Shown: positions 41,955 through 51,359, counted from the stretch's first letter. The stretch: DNA of 64,000 bases from Schlesneria sp. (GCA_028291515.1 JAQGHU010000046.1:62001-126000); one strand, 5' to 3'. Notes: generated by a model from the letters alone, not told the origin. Numbers and translations: made by a program.

Positions 41955-42889
41955 TGTCCGCTCTTGAAATAGCAGTCACCATCGGCTCCGTCACCCTCAA
42001 TGCGAACTACTCGCCCGGTGCGAGCTGTTACGTCTTGCAAAGCACCGAAGAGATTCTGGGTGCTCTCAAAACGAGGCGGACCGAAACCCCGAGGCAGGGC
42101 GAGCACAGTTCGGAAGACAGTATCAGCTTCTTCGAACCGAGAGTTCTTCTCTTCAAGGGGGAAATGCACGCCACCAGCCAGTCGCAAAGAGTCGCGATGG
42201 AGCAAGCACTCGACTCGGCGGTGTCTCTTCCGCGCCAGCAGAGCTTCGCCGGAGACGACGGATACAAACTTGTCTTGATCACAGACGAGGACGGTGTTGA
42301 TAAGCAACTGTACGCGAAGATCGATCAGATGCCGCAATACTCGGTGATAGACGACGGGATGCCCGAATCGAGAACATTCGAGTTCATCATGTTCGCGTCT
42401 GACATCGCCATCTACGCACAGGAACTCACGGAGATCACTGCTCCCGAGTCCTATAATTCGACGACATTCACATTTCAAGACGAGGATCTACCGACATTCC
42501 AAGATGGAGCATTGCCCACAATTCAGGACATTCAAGGGCAGATCCTTCAGGTGAATAATGAAGGAACGTTCGGCTCTCCACCGTTAATCGTATTGAACGG
42601 TCCCACAACGAACCCCGTGATTGAAAACGAGACGACAGGAAAGAAACTCTCCTTCACCAGAAACGGTGGGGTTACTCTTCTCGCGGGTGAAACACTGACG
42701 ATTAACTGTGCGGCACAGACAGCGATGAAAACCGCTTCCGGCGTATCCACGAGCGTTAAATCCAAACTCTCTCTCGACTCAGAGTTCTTCGACATCCTGC
42801 CAGGCACCAACAGTATCACGCTGTTTGACGACAGTCCCGACGACATCACCAGTCAAATGGAAATCTCTTTCCGGTCCTCGTGGGTGTAG
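41954..42889 (+). CDS. Distal tail-like protein
   Basis: 311 residues starting at the stop of the tape measure gene (one-base overlap). Beta-rich, with an ATSQSQRVAMEQALDSAVSLPRQQ segment and a C-terminal domain of repeated strands. It is the first gene after the tape measure, where the distal tail (Dit) protein is normally encoded. Clear sequence motifs are lacking, so the call is positional. Confidence 0.65.
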   Translation: MSALEIAVTIGSVTLNANYSPGASCYVLQSTEEILGALKTRRTETPRQGEHSSEDSISFFEPRVLLFKGEMHATSQSQRVAMEQALDSAVSLPRQQSFAGDDGYKLVLITDEDGVDKQLYAKIDQMPQYSVIDDGMPESRTFEFIMFASDIAIYAQELTEITAPESYNSTTFTFQDEDLPTFQDGALPTIQDIQGQILQVNNEGTFGSPPLIVLNGPTTNPVIENETTGKKLSFTRNGGVTLLAGETLTINCAAQTAMKTASGVSTSVKSKLSLDSEFFDILPGTNSITLFDDSPDDITSQMEISFRSSWV

Positions 42890-42902
42890 GTGTATACTCG
42901 GT

Positions 42903-43364
42903 CTGTTTCCCTCATTTCTTATCGGTTCCAACGCCTTCAACAACGCACTTCAAAAGATCTTCGCCGCCTATCTGGTGAGCGGAGCCGACATCCGTGTCGC
43001 GCTTCTGATGACCAACACCACGGCGGATACGGACAAGGACAATATCAACTTCGTGTCGAACATCGGCACGCTGGATGAATGCGATGCGTCCGGCTATGCC
43101 CGTGTCGCTCTCGGAAGTGAAGCTTCGAACGTCGATAACACGAACGACCGTGCGGAATTTGATGCCAACGACGTTTCCTTTACAGGTCTTGGCGGCAATG
43201 CGACCCGTGCCATTCAAGGAGCGTTGATTTTCAAGTTCGTCACGAACGATTCGGACAGCGTGCCCATTGCGTTCGTAGATTTCGCTTCTGACATTTCAGC
43301 GACATCGACACAGATCGATATTCCGTGGGACGCCGAAGGAATTCTTCAATTGACTCAAGCCTAA
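42903..43364 (+). CDS. Tail-region structural protein
   Basis: About 153 residues. IGSNAFNNALQKIFAAYLVSGADIRVALLMTNTTADTDKDNINFVSNIGTLDECDASGYARVALG resembles a family of phage tail proteins found after Dit. There is no ATG at the N-terminus; a CTG at 42903 is used here, and an ATG at 42825 would overlap the Dit gene by 65 bp. The start is therefore uncertain. Confidence 0.6.
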   Translation: MFPSFLIGSNAFNNALQKIFAAYLVSGADIRVALLMTNTTADTDKDNINFVSNIGTLDECDASGYARVALGSEASNVDNTNDRAEFDANDVSFTGLGGNATRAIQGALIFKFVTNDSDSVPIAFVDFASDISATSTQIDIPWDAEGILQLTQA

Positions 43365-43377
43365 TCCCCTCTTTCTC

Positions 43378-43566
43378 ATGTCCGAAAAGATCTACAAAGC
43401 AGGCGACAAGATAGAAACCATCCACGGCGAACAGCTCGTGGTTCTGGCAGTTGAGCAGACTGAAACCGTCACCAAGAAGGGAGTAGTAATCCAGAAGCCG
43501 AATACGTGGATCGTCGCGGAAAGCGGAGGGCACCTTACTAAGTTTCCGCTGAACAAAATCAAATAG
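43378..43566 (+). CDS. Small tail-region protein
   Basis: 62 residues, beta-rich (KAGDKIETIHGEQLVVLAVEQTETVTKKGVVIQK). It looks like a small barrel and may be a tail accessory protein. No family is recognised. Confidence 0.5.
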   Translation: MSEKIYKAGDKIETIHGEQLVVLAVEQTETVTKKGVVIQKPNTWIVAESGGHLTKFPLNKIK

Positions 43567-43569
43567 CCT

Positions 43570-44079
43570 ATGGCACTGTTTCTGATCGCCAACGGCCCGT
43601 CACCAACAACCGCCGCTCAGGTGCCGGTGACGACAGGAACATCCATCAAGACCCTTCTGCAAGTGAAGCCGAGTGCAACGGCCGTTGCTCGAATTGTGGA
43701 GTGGGGAATTTCCTTTGATGGATTCGCCGCAGCACTTCCTATCCGCGTGGAACTCATTGAAACGGATGTCGCCGCGACCGTCACAGCACACGTTGCCGCC
43801 GGAATCGTGAGAATCGACGCAGAAGCACTTCACGGAGGAGATCCGACGACGAACTTGTTCCCGGTCGGTACGACCAGCACGGGATACACGGCGTCAGGAG
43901 AAGGTTCAATCACGGCATCCCGAGTGCTTGATGTCCAGTTCATCCCTCCAACGAACCAATTCGTCAAACAGTTCCCTCTTGGCCGCGAGCCAATCATCGA
44001 CTTATCAAAATTCGCACGAATCCGCGTGACTGCTGGAACAGCGGTGAACGCCTATTGTTACATGATTGTCGAGATCTAA
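43570..44079 (+). CDS. Tail fibre or baseplate accessory protein
   Basis: 169 residues. ARIVEWGISFDGFAAALPIRVELIETDVAATVTAHVAAGIVR is a conserved beta-sandwich pattern in phage tail regions. It may be an upper baseplate or fibre adaptor. The assignment is by pattern and position. Confidence 0.55.
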   Translation: MALFLIANGPSPTTAAQVPVTTGTSIKTLLQVKPSATAVARIVEWGISFDGFAAALPIRVELIETDVAATVTAHVAAGIVRIDAEALHGGDPTTNLFPVGTTSTGYTASGEGSITASRVLDVQFIPPTNQFVKQFPLGREPIIDLSKFARIRVTAGTAVNAYCYMIVEI

Positions 44080-44097
44080 GCATTTCCAAAAGCAAAG

Positions 44098-44775
44098 ATG
44101 GCTATCGCCTTTGACGCAGTATCCGGCTTTCAACAGGTCGGCGCTCCAGCCAACAGCATAACCCTTGCCCACACGATCGGAGCTGGGAGCGACATGATGC
44201 TCGTTGTCGGTGTCTGTGAAACATCTGGAACATCCGACGTACTCACGGGAGTGACGTACAACGGAGTCGCCATGACGCGATTCACCAACGGATTCTCAGC
44301 CAAAAACGCGAGAGTCTGGATGTACTATCTGGCAAACCCTGCTGTGGGTACTCACAACATCGTCGCTTCTTTCAGCGGTACGCTCGTACCTTCGGTCGGT
44401 GGGATTTCGTATTCAGGTGTGAGTGCTACACCAGATGGCGGTGCCAACAACACCTCGGGACCAGGAGCCAGTTCGGTAACAGTGAATCTCACGACAACGG
44501 CTGACAACTGCTGGATTGTAGGATTGGCTCATGCGGACGGCGCATCTCCTTCATACACTTCCGGTGTGACGGCTAGAGGTACGCTCAGCGGAGACAACAA
44601 CAGATTGGCTGACTCGAATGCAGCGAAGACACCCCCCGGATCGTACAGCATGATCTTCAGTGCGACGAACTCCAGCTTTGAGGCAGTATTGGTGTCGATC
44701 GCCCCTGCAGTCACATTCATCCCGCCTAAGCCTATGTTCATCGGGCAAGCCCTCAATCGTTCCTCTTTCTACTAA
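44098..44775 (+). CDS. Beta-rich tail protein
   Basis: 225 residues. Strand-rich and Gly/Thr/Ser-rich with an NAVGTHNIVASFSG-like motif (AVGTHNIVASFSGTLVPSVGG) seen in secreted adhesin-like phage proteins. It is probably a receptor-binding or carbohydrate-binding tail component. It overlaps the next gene by one base. Confidence 0.55.
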   Translation: MAIAFDAVSGFQQVGAPANSITLAHTIGAGSDMMLVVGVCETSGTSDVLTGVTYNGVAMTRFTNGFSAKNARVWMYYLANPAVGTHNIVASFSGTLVPSVGGISYSGVSATPDGGANNTSGPGASSVTVNLTTTADNCWIVGLAHADGASPSYTSGVTARGTLSGDNNRLADSNAAKTPPGSYSMIFSATNSSFEAVLVSIAPAVTFIPPKPMFIGQALNRSSFY

Positions 44776-46499
44776 TGTCGCGAATTGGTCGTTCCTTTCC
44801 GGCTCGTCCATTTTTCGGGAGACCCCCGAATCTCACGAACGTGCAGACTGCTGTCGTCGCACCTGTGGTGCTTTTGTGTACGGTCGTAACTGTCGCCGCG
44901 ACGTTCCATACATCTGCATCCGTACAACCTGTCGTCCTCAAGATCTCTATTCCCACGATAACGGCGACATACGTCCAGCACGAAACGGCTTCCGTCGCAC
45001 CTGTCGTTCTCAAAGTATCCGTTCCGAGTGTTTCGGCTAGTGAGGTTCATGCGGCGGCGGTGTCGCCGGTCGGGCTTCTGCTCTCGATTCCGAGCGTAAC
45101 GGCGACAAGCCAAAGCGTCAGGACGGCTTCCGTATCGCCTGTCGGTATTCTTCTAACCATTCCCGCTGTTTCTGCGGCTGCTCATGTCAATGCGGTCGTG
45201 ACACCCGTCGTCTTGAACTTGACGGTACCGGCCGTCACGGCCACGGCAAAGCAGACCGCAATCGTCGCACCTGTCGGGTTGCACCTATTAATTCCTGAAG
45301 TTACGGCAACGTCCGAGCTTGCCCCGCTTCCGACCATTACTTCATCCGGCGGGTTCGCCTACGCACTCGATCTGTTTGACGGCGTCGAAGTGATGGAGAC
45401 GCTCCACACCCCGATCATCAATGTCACAGGTTGGAGCAAGCGGATCAACGCCCCTGGGAAAATGGTGTTCCGCATGAACAAACACCATCCCGAGGCGACA
45501 GACGAGAATCTGCGGATGTGGCGGAATATCACCCTCTACCGCCGTCCGCGGAACGGTGGGGCGACGATGGTCCCTGTCTGGTATGGACTCATGCTCGCGA
45601 AGCGGGAAATGGGCGAGTACATCGAAGTCCTTTGCGCAGGAGCCCTGAAGATTTTCGAAAAACGCTATACGAATACCAATGAAGCGTTCACCGAAGGAGG
45701 GTCTGCGGAGTCATTTGGATTGCTCACCGCTGCAAACATCACCGGCCCGACAGGAGTGAGTGAAGGAACTGGCACCGTAACGGCAACTCTCGATCTTGAG
45801 CTGGACTGCGTTGAAATGCTGAGTGCTTTCGAGCAGATCCACGCAGCCACTGGCGGAGAGTTCGAGGTTGATGATTACGGTGCATTCAATTCGGTCCTAT
45901 CTCTCGGGACAGACAAGAGTGACATCATCGAACTGATCTTCAGGCGGGATGGCCAGCAGAGTAATCTGAGTGATTATGAGATCGCCGAAGACGGGGAACC
46001 GATGGCGAACATGATTATTGGAGAGTCGTCGAGTGGAATCGGGCTGACTTCCACCTACTCGCACCCGACCAGTTCCGACACCTATCCTGTTCTCGTCGAG
46101 AGAAAATCATTCAACCAGGCGAACGACCAAGGGACTCTGGATGCTCTCACGGAAGCGTATGGACTTCAGCGAGCCTTCCCCATTCCCGATTTCAAAGCCG
46201 TACCGGCGACAGCCACCAAGAAGTTCAATCCGCTGACCGGGTTGAGAGAGATTTCTGGTCTCCAGTACGAAGATGTATCTGTCGGAGATCTGGTGCTCGT
46301 CACGGTTATCACTCCGAACAGGAACGAGACTGTCGTCAAGCGAATTGCGGAACTCATCGTCGACGTGGACGAAAACATGAACGAGCAGCTTCGCTTCACC
46401 CTCACAGAGGCAAGCGTGTTCGTGACGGAAGGCTACCTGAATGACTCCGTCTTGCCTGATATCAAACGACGGATTCAGGAAATTGAGGGCCAGCTTTAA
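44775..46499 (+). CDS. Minor tail protein with a repeated N-terminal extension
   Basis: 574 residues. Residues about 27-180 consist of seven imperfect repeats of 22-24 residues (consensus V-x-P-V-V/G-L-x-L-x-I/V-P-x-V-T/S-A-T). The rest, from FAYALDLFDGVEVMETLHTP through WRNITLYRRPRNGG and a C-terminal TEASVFVTEGYLNDSVLPDIKRRIQEIEGQL, resembles siphovirus tail proteins of the ReqiPepy6 gp37-like group, which are tail-tip or baseplate hub proteins. The repeats could extend a fibre. Confidence 0.65.
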   Translation: MSRIGRSFPARPFFGRPPNLTNVQTAVVAPVVLLCTVVTVAATFHTSASVQPVVLKISIPTITATYVQHETASVAPVVLKVSVPSVSASEVHAAAVSPVGLLLSIPSVTATSQSVRTASVSPVGILLTIPAVSAAAHVNAVVTPVVLNLTVPAVTATAKQTAIVAPVGLHLLIPEVTATSELAPLPTITSSGGFAYALDLFDGVEVMETLHTPIINVTGWSKRINAPGKMVFRMNKHHPEATDENLRMWRNITLYRRPRNGGATMVPVWYGLMLAKREMGEYIEVLCAGALKIFEKRYTNTNEAFTEGGSAESFGLLTAANITGPTGVSEGTGTVTATLDLELDCVEMLSAFEQIHAATGGEFEVDDYGAFNSVLSLGTDKSDIIELIFRRDGQQSNLSDYEIAEDGEPMANMIIGESSSGIGLTSTYSHPTSSDTYPVLVERKSFNQANDQGTLDALTEAYGLQRAFPIPDFKAVPATATKKFNPLTGLREISGLQYEDVSVGDLVLVTVITPNRNETVVKRIAELIVDVDENMNEQLRFTLTEASVFVTEGYLNDSVLPDIKRRIQEIEGQL

Positions 46500-46518
46500 G
46501 TAGTGCTACACTGTCTAC

Positions 46519-48189
46519 GTGGCACTCCGCGGCGGACCTCTCCGCAGTTCAGCATCGGCCGTCAGCGTCCCAGGCTGGAGAACAGAAGACTTTCACCGTC
46601 TTCTGACTAATTTCTTCGAGCAGGGAGTGGTTCAAGGAGTGGGTAGCGGGCTTGCTGTTGTTCAGCGGGCTGCTGGTGCGAATATGTCGGTGGACGTTGG
46701 AGCAGGGCTCGCCTTGATCCAGTTCACGACCACGCTTCTTTCGCCTAACGAGACAGTTAAATCTTGGCTGAACAGCGATGCTGTCATCAACGTCTCTGTC
46801 CCAGCGGCCGATCTCACGAACCCAAGGAAAGATCGCATCGTCGCCAAGTTCGATACGTCCGTTGATCCGAACACCGCAGCGTCAAATATCGTCAGCATTG
46901 AACTCGTCCAGGGAACACCCGCTGGTTCGCCCTCATTGCCCGCTCTGCCGGCCAACGGCATTCATCTGAAAACAGTGAACGTGGCCGCAGGAGCGACGAG
47001 TATCACCAACGCCAACCTTGCAGACACTCCTGACTATGTGACACTCGATACCGCTGTCTTGGCGGATGTCGTTCGTCATGTCGAACTCGCTTCCACTGCT
47101 ACCGGAAAGGGAGCATCCCTAATTGGAGTTGAGGATGCAGTAGGCAATTACACCGCAACGAACTTGGAGGCTGTACTTGCCGAGATATCCGTTAACATCG
47201 CAGCCGGCAACGTGCTCTTCGGAGACGGATCGGACGGCGCACTGAATGTCACGAGCGGAACGACGACGATTGACGCAACCGGTGCGGTCGACGGCGTTCT
47301 CATCAAGCAGTATACGAGCTTCAACGTTTCGGTGGGTGCGACTCTCGCCTTCTCGAACGTCCCTTCAGGCGGGCTTACATTTGTAGTTCTGTCTCAGGGG
47401 AATTACACGATGGCGGGGGCGTTGTCGCTGGGTTCGTGCGGTGCTGTCGGGGTTAGCGGCTCCACGATCAGTAAAACAAGCAACGGACTGTTGTCATCGA
47501 ACGCAAATACTGGAACAGATTCAAATCTAAGAATCGGACAGACGAGAAAAGGCGGAGCCGGTAACGCAGGCGCCACGACTTCAGGAGGTTCGACCGTCAA
47601 TGCCGCTGCTACAGGCGGAGGAGGTGCAGCAAACTCCGTCAACGACGGCACCGTCTCATTGGCTGCCACCGCGGGCACGGCATCAGCGGCAGCGGCAACC
47701 GCAGGCGCAGCACTCACAATGGCTTTACTTCGAGCCCTCGCGAATGGATTCAACCTGTCGCTCGCCCCAGGTGCATCAGGCGGGACGGGGGGAGTCGCAA
47801 TCGCCATCGATAACTATTCGAGCGGAACGTTCACAGCAACATCCGGAGCTTCTGGTCGAGGCGGTGGATCATGCCTCGTGATGTGTGGCGGTGACTACTC
47901 GATGACGGGAACGGTCAACACTTCCGGTGCAGCTTCAGTTGCAGCATCGACGAGCAACGGCAGCGCGACAAACTACGCTCTCGCAGCAGGAGGAAGTGCT
48001 GGCGGAGCTGCTGGGAGTTTCCTAGCTTGCGTCAGAGGATCGATCGTCAGCAACTCCGGTACTTACACGGTGACTGCTGGCAGCGGTGACTCAGGATCAA
48101 CTCTCGGAAGCGGTACTCACAACAAATCTGCGACATCGTCCGGTAACTCGGCCGATGGTGTCGCCTTGGTTGTACACGTCGCCCTCTAA
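46519..48189 (+). CDS. Tail fibre or receptor-binding protein
   Basis: 556 residues with a GTG start. The N-terminal domain (WRTEDFHRLLTNFFEQGVVQGVGSGLAVVQRAAGANMSVDVGAGLALI) is a known phage baseplate-attachment pattern. The C-terminal 250 residues are extremely Ala/Gly/Ser/Thr-rich, as in fibre tips and beta-helix stalks. It precedes the lysis genes and probably binds the host surface. Confidence 0.7.
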   Translation: MALRGGPLRSSASAVSVPGWRTEDFHRLLTNFFEQGVVQGVGSGLAVVQRAAGANMSVDVGAGLALIQFTTTLLSPNETVKSWLNSDAVINVSVPAADLTNPRKDRIVAKFDTSVDPNTAASNIVSIELVQGTPAGSPSLPALPANGIHLKTVNVAAGATSITNANLADTPDYVTLDTAVLADVVRHVELASTATGKGASLIGVEDAVGNYTATNLEAVLAEISVNIAAGNVLFGDGSDGALNVTSGTTTIDATGAVDGVLIKQYTSFNVSVGATLAFSNVPSGGLTFVVLSQGNYTMAGALSLGSCGAVGVSGSTISKTSNGLLSSNANTGTDSNLRIGQTRKGGAGNAGATTSGGSTVNAAATGGGGAANSVNDGTVSLAATAGTASAAAATAGAALTMALLRALANGFNLSLAPGASGGTGGVAIAIDNYSSGTFTATSGASGRGGGSCLVMCGGDYSMTGTVNTSGAASVAASTSNGSATNYALAAGGSAGGAAGSFLACVRGSIVSNSGTYTVTAGSGDSGSTLGSGTHNKSATSSGNSADGVALVVHVAL

Positions 48190-48190
48190 T

Positions 48191-48796
48191 ATGACCTACG
48201 AAGCCCGCAACGCCGTAACGCTGAACGGAGTTCATCCGTCTCTTCGGTACAAGCTGATTCAGCTTCTGGATCTGCTGAGACTCAACGGTGAAGATGTTTT
48301 GCTGTACGAGGGCTTCCGGACTATCGATCAACAGAACGCAGACTGGCAGGTCGGCAGGGATATCGATGGGAGAGTTATCGGAACGACGATCACAGACGCC
48401 AAAGGCGGGTACAGCTTCCACAACTACGGGCTCGCAGTTGATTTCGCTCCGGTAGGACCGCTGGGAGTTCCGTTGAGCAAGCGGAACATGCTCGAATGGT
48501 CAGCCAAAGCCCGCTACGAGGCGATCGCTCGGCTTGCACAGACTCTGGGCCTGGAGTGGGGCGGAACGTGGCCTAAGCCCGACAAGCCGCACCTTCAGTA
48601 CGCGGATGGATTGTCGATAACAGCAGTAAGAAGCGGCAAGAGACCAGACGCCGAGAAGGCCAAGGCAGGACTCACCGCCTACTATCGGAACAGGATTACG
48701 AACGCGAAGCGAGGGCTCAAACATGCGGACGCAGATCGAACGAAGGAGCTAGACGCGTTCATCGTTGACCTGCAAACGAAGCTCAACGCCCTCTAG
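48191..48796 (+). CDS. Endolysin of the M15 peptidase (L-Ala-D-Glu peptidase) type
   Basis: 201 residues. Motifs of the M15 family are visible: GFRTIDQQNADW, SFHNYGLAVDF (zinc His and Asp) and KPHLQY (second zinc His). These enzymes cut peptide cross-links of peptidoglycan. The presence of such a lysin implies that the host wall contains peptidoglycan. A C-terminal helical region of about 60 residues is basic. The start is ATG at 48191, right after the fibre stop. Confidence 0.85.
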   Translation: MTYEARNAVTLNGVHPSLRYKLIQLLDLLRLNGEDVLLYEGFRTIDQQNADWQVGRDIDGRVIGTTITDAKGGYSFHNYGLAVDFAPVGPLGVPLSKRNMLEWSAKARYEAIARLAQTLGLEWGGTWPKPDKPHLQYADGLSITAVRSGKRPDAEKAKAGLTAYYRNRITNAKRGLKHADADRTKELDAFIVDLQTKLNAL

Positions 48797-48858
48797 ATTC
48801 GCTTGACGGTAAAAGAGCCTGTTCTCTCGCGTATCGTTCTTCGGTGTAGGTTGGGGAC

Positions 48859-49122
48859 ATGGAGAACGTCACCACCATCGCCGGCCAAGCTGTCACTGTC
48901 GGAACCGTTGCCACTCTTCTCGCTCAGTGGGTGAAGGGACTTTCATGGTTCCCGAGGAACGCATTTCTGATCCGCACGATTGTCGCTGCCGTCTGCGTCG
49001 GCCTCAGCGCTGGAGTCACTTTCGTTCAGGGTCAGCCGTTGGACTACCAAACGCTTCTGAACGCATTCTTCTCGTACACGGTGGCTGCAACGGCCTACGA
49101 TCATCTGTTCCGAACCGTCTGA
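48859..49122 (+). CDS. Holin-like membrane protein
   Basis: 87 residues with hydrophobic stretches (VGTVATLLAQWVKGLSWF, LIRTIVAAVCVGLSAGVTFV) and a third weaker one. Following the endolysin gene directly, it fits a holin that opens the membrane for lysis. A further 28-codon hydrophobic frame (about 49118-49205) without a standard start codon follows and could be a spanin or antiholin remnant. Confidence 0.65.
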   Translation: MENVTTIAGQAVTVGTVATLLAQWVKGLSWFPRNAFLIRTIVAAVCVGLSAGVTFVQGQPLDYQTLLNAFFSYTVAATAYDHLFRTV

Positions 49123-49203
49123 TAGTTCGTTTCATCATCCCTGCTGCGTGCATCGGGATTCTCGTCTGGTCACTGATGGCATCGCTTCAGCGTCTGGCAT
49201 CGT

Positions 49204-49231
49204 AAAAACCCCATTCATTGCTGAATGAGGT
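49204..49231 (-). terminator. Terminator facing the late operon
   Basis: Ten-base arms ACCCCATTCA and TGAATGAGGT with one mismatch and a TTGC loop (49208-49231). On the minus strand it is followed by TTTTT (49208-49204). It ends the leftward transcript of the DUF932-like gene pair and meets the late operon end. Confidence 0.65.
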
Positions 49232-49262
49232 AGGGAGTCCATTCCCGTGGGAATAACCGAGG

Positions 49263-49571
49263 TTACTCCCGTCCGTTAAGCTCGTCGGTGATGAAGGCAT
49301 GAGCTTGGTTTAATAGACTAATCAGAATTGGAATGTCCTCACTTCTGAAGCCTTGCACGGACTGATAGCCTTCGTCGGTCTTAAACGTCCTCTTAGTGGA
49401 GACGTTATACGCGGTGAATTCATCGTCCTTACCTTCGTTCACGATCTTGGCAAAGACGGCGACTTCACAATTAGCAGTTCCGGTCCACAACTTGCGGGAC
49501 CATACAGGACGATCATTCTTCTTCTCGGGCGGAGCTTCTTGCGTCGCGCCTTTTCCATTTCGTGCGGCCAT
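49263..49571 (-). CDS. Hypothetical protein
   Basis: 102 residues with a strong GGAGG ribosome binding site. A Lys/Glu-rich start is followed by a beta-rich centre (VAVFAKIVNEGKDDEFTAYNVSTKRTFKTDEGYQSV) and a helix. It accompanies the DUF932-like gene. No family is recognised. Confidence 0.6.
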   Translation of the reverse strand: MAARNGKGATQEAPPEKKNDRPVWSRKLWTGTANCEVAVFAKIVNEGKDDEFTAYNVSTKRTFKTDEGYQSVQGFRSEDIPILISLLNQAHAFITDELNGRE

Positions 49572-49614
49572 AGTACCTCCAAACAGGAAAACATTCGTGT
49601 GACTTCCAGTCAGG

Positions 49615-50382
49615 TCAGACGGCGATTCGTTCGCACGTCGTTTCGATCACATCCTTGGGCTTGAACAGCCCCTGAAGCCGAATCGTTGTCGTAGCGGCTT
49701 TCGCCGGTGCAGTTGATTGCGTGGTCTTTCCAAGGACTGCTGTGTAGGCATTCCAGAGAGACCAGGCAGAACCATCTTTGAAATCTTCATGTTCTGGCTT
49801 TCGCCATTCTTCAATAAGAAGCGGTAGTTGCCGTGTTCCTATCAGGTCAGTCTCGAACGACTGTAAAATGATAGAATCCGCTTCCTCCCGAGAGAGGTGC
49901 CAGGACCGAAGCCTGTCGATCCAGACGGCCTGCGCTTGCTGATACTGGCCGAGAGAGGCCACCGCCTTTGAAATCCCTTCCACATAGCGTTCCTGTCCGA
50001 ATCTAGTGTGCTTCTTAGCAATGACAATTTCCCCATGAAAAGAGAGATTGTCGCAAACCATGACACGGGAGCCGACGGCCATGCCGATAGGGAAACTCTT
50101 ATCAGTGGAGTTTCTAACCCCCACTGCGAGAGTGATTCCATCGGTGATTCTGCTCACGAGATCGAGAGTCCCGAAAAACCTGTGCTTATCGGGCGTGATT
50201 GAGAACGACTGCTTCCGCACTTCGTAGCCTGCCGAGCGAAGAGTCTTGTCTACCGCTCGAAAGACATCGAAATGGGAAGTCGGAAACCATGAGGTCGTTG
50301 GTGGGGGAGATTCTATGAGTGCCAACTCGTTGAGCGTTACTTCTCTTGCCCCTTTGTGATTAATGAGCGTACTTGATGCCAT
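49615..50382 (-). CDS. DUF932-like protein
   Basis: 255 residues. GTLDLVSRITDGITLAVGVRNSTDKSFPIGMAVGSRVMVCDNLSFHGE is the core of the DUF932 group of phage and plasmid proteins. SD AAGGAG lies 8 bp upstream. It is transcribed leftward, opposite to the late operon, so it is probably expressed in lysogeny. The function is unknown. Confidence 0.75.
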   Translation of the reverse strand: MASSTLINHKGAREVTLNELALIESPPPTTSWFPTSHFDVFRAVDKTLRSAGYEVRKQSFSITPDKHRFFGTLDLVSRITDGITLAVGVRNSTDKSFPIGMAVGSRVMVCDNLSFHGEIVIAKKHTRFGQERYVEGISKAVASLGQYQQAQAVWIDRLRSWHLSREEADSIILQSFETDLIGTRQLPLLIEEWRKPEHEDFKDGSAWSLWNAYTAVLGKTTQSTAPAKAATTTIRLQGLFKPKDVIETTCERIAV

Positions 50383-50419
50383 GCCTTCATCTCCTTGTGT
50401 TGTGAATGGACAGTGACAA

Positions 50420-50432
50420 TCGGACGATCCGA
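50420..50432. promoter_or_regulatory. Short palindrome in a divergent gap
   Basis: TCGGA and TCCGA arms with a three-base centre, between the divergent DUF932-like gene and the gene at 50547. It may be an operator. Confidence 0.3.
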
Positions 50433-50546
50433 CTGCCGGTCACACGCTACACGCGGTTGGAGAGAGGCGCAAAAAAGCCGTCTGGCTCTGGCTAGCCGCA
50501 TGTGAGGCTACCAGTTACGATTGCTGGAATCGGAGGGAAAAACGAG

Positions 50547-51281
50547 ATGCCAGAAATCGGTGACATTGTTCAGCAGTACGACAGAGAGGTCGACAAGATC
50601 CGCTTCTACAAAACCGCTGACAAGGGGAAATTGATCCCGACACGGATCTGCATGTACGACATTGTGATTGTTGAGATCACCAAAGCCGAACCACTAGGAT
50701 TGGGTCCGCGGCTACGGCTCATGAGAGCGACGAATTGGAAGTGCGAAGGAGTTTTTGATCCGGAGTATGAGTGTGAGTTGCACCTTGAGCTTCAGGAGCC
50801 GATTAAGACCGATGAGATCATTGGGAGTCGGATCAGAGGCAAAGTTCTCGACGTACACAATAATCGGTTTATACTCACTTTCGTGGATTTTCTTTCTCCT
50901 GAACACGCGACGCTGCACCAGCTTTTTTCACCGACAGTGCAACAAATCGCCCTAATAGGTGAGTACATCAAGAAGATTCACGATCCAGTTGTGGATATGG
51001 TCCGTGATCTTGTCGCACCACTTGAAGGGCGGAGCTTTACCGAAGAAGGGAAGCAGGTGATTGTCGGTGGACTTCAGCAACTGTTCCGAAGTTTGGCGGT
51101 CGGAGTCGTCTGCCCAAAGACCAAGAAAGTGGGCACCCTGCGCCTTAAACGCGCCGGTCGCGACAAGCGACTAGTCTTCGAAATTCAAGTCTGGGAAAAC
51201 GGGCGAAGGACATCTCATTTCTCGTCCTCGACGTTCCCCAAACTGGATGTGCAATATCTTCCAGTCGAAGAGAATTCTTGA
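50547..51281 (+). CDS. Hypothetical protein
   Basis: 244 residues from an ATG with GGAGGG about 13 bp upstream. It has a beta-barrel-like N-terminal region (YDIVIVEITKAEPLGLGPRLRLMRATNW) and an IVEDHSTS-free C-terminal part with a CPKTKKVGTLRLKR segment. It is more AT-rich than the late genes. It carries a GGCTAC motif upstream that is repeated in the palindromes at 51.3 kb. No family is recognised. Confidence 0.55.
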   Translation: MPEIGDIVQQYDREVDKIRFYKTADKGKLIPTRICMYDIVIVEITKAEPLGLGPRLRLMRATNWKCEGVFDPEYECELHLELQEPIKTDEIIGSRIRGKVLDVHNNRFILTFVDFLSPEHATLHQLFSPTVQQIALIGEYIKKIHDPVVDMVRDLVAPLEGRSFTEEGKQVIVGGLQQLFRSLAVGVVCPKTKKVGTLRLKRAGRDKRLVFEIQVWENGRRTSHFSSSTFPKLDVQYLPVEENS

Positions 51282-51297
51282 TTCTCTGAAATCTCGC

Positions 51298-51359
51298 TTG
51301 ACAACTCGCCCCTTTGAGTTAGCATCATCTGCGGCTACCGGTAGCAACATATGATGCTA
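51298..51359 (+). promoter_or_regulatory. Promoter with nested palindromes
   Basis: TTGACA (51298-51303) and TAGCAT (51320-51325) with a 16-bp spacer. Around and after the -10 are two inverted repeats sharing one centre: outer arms TAGCATCAT (51320-51328) and ATGATGCTA (51351-51359), inner 12-bp perfect palindrome GCTACCGGTAGC (51334-51345). A dimeric repressor bound here would block the promoter. It controls the gene at 51394. Confidence 0.7.
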
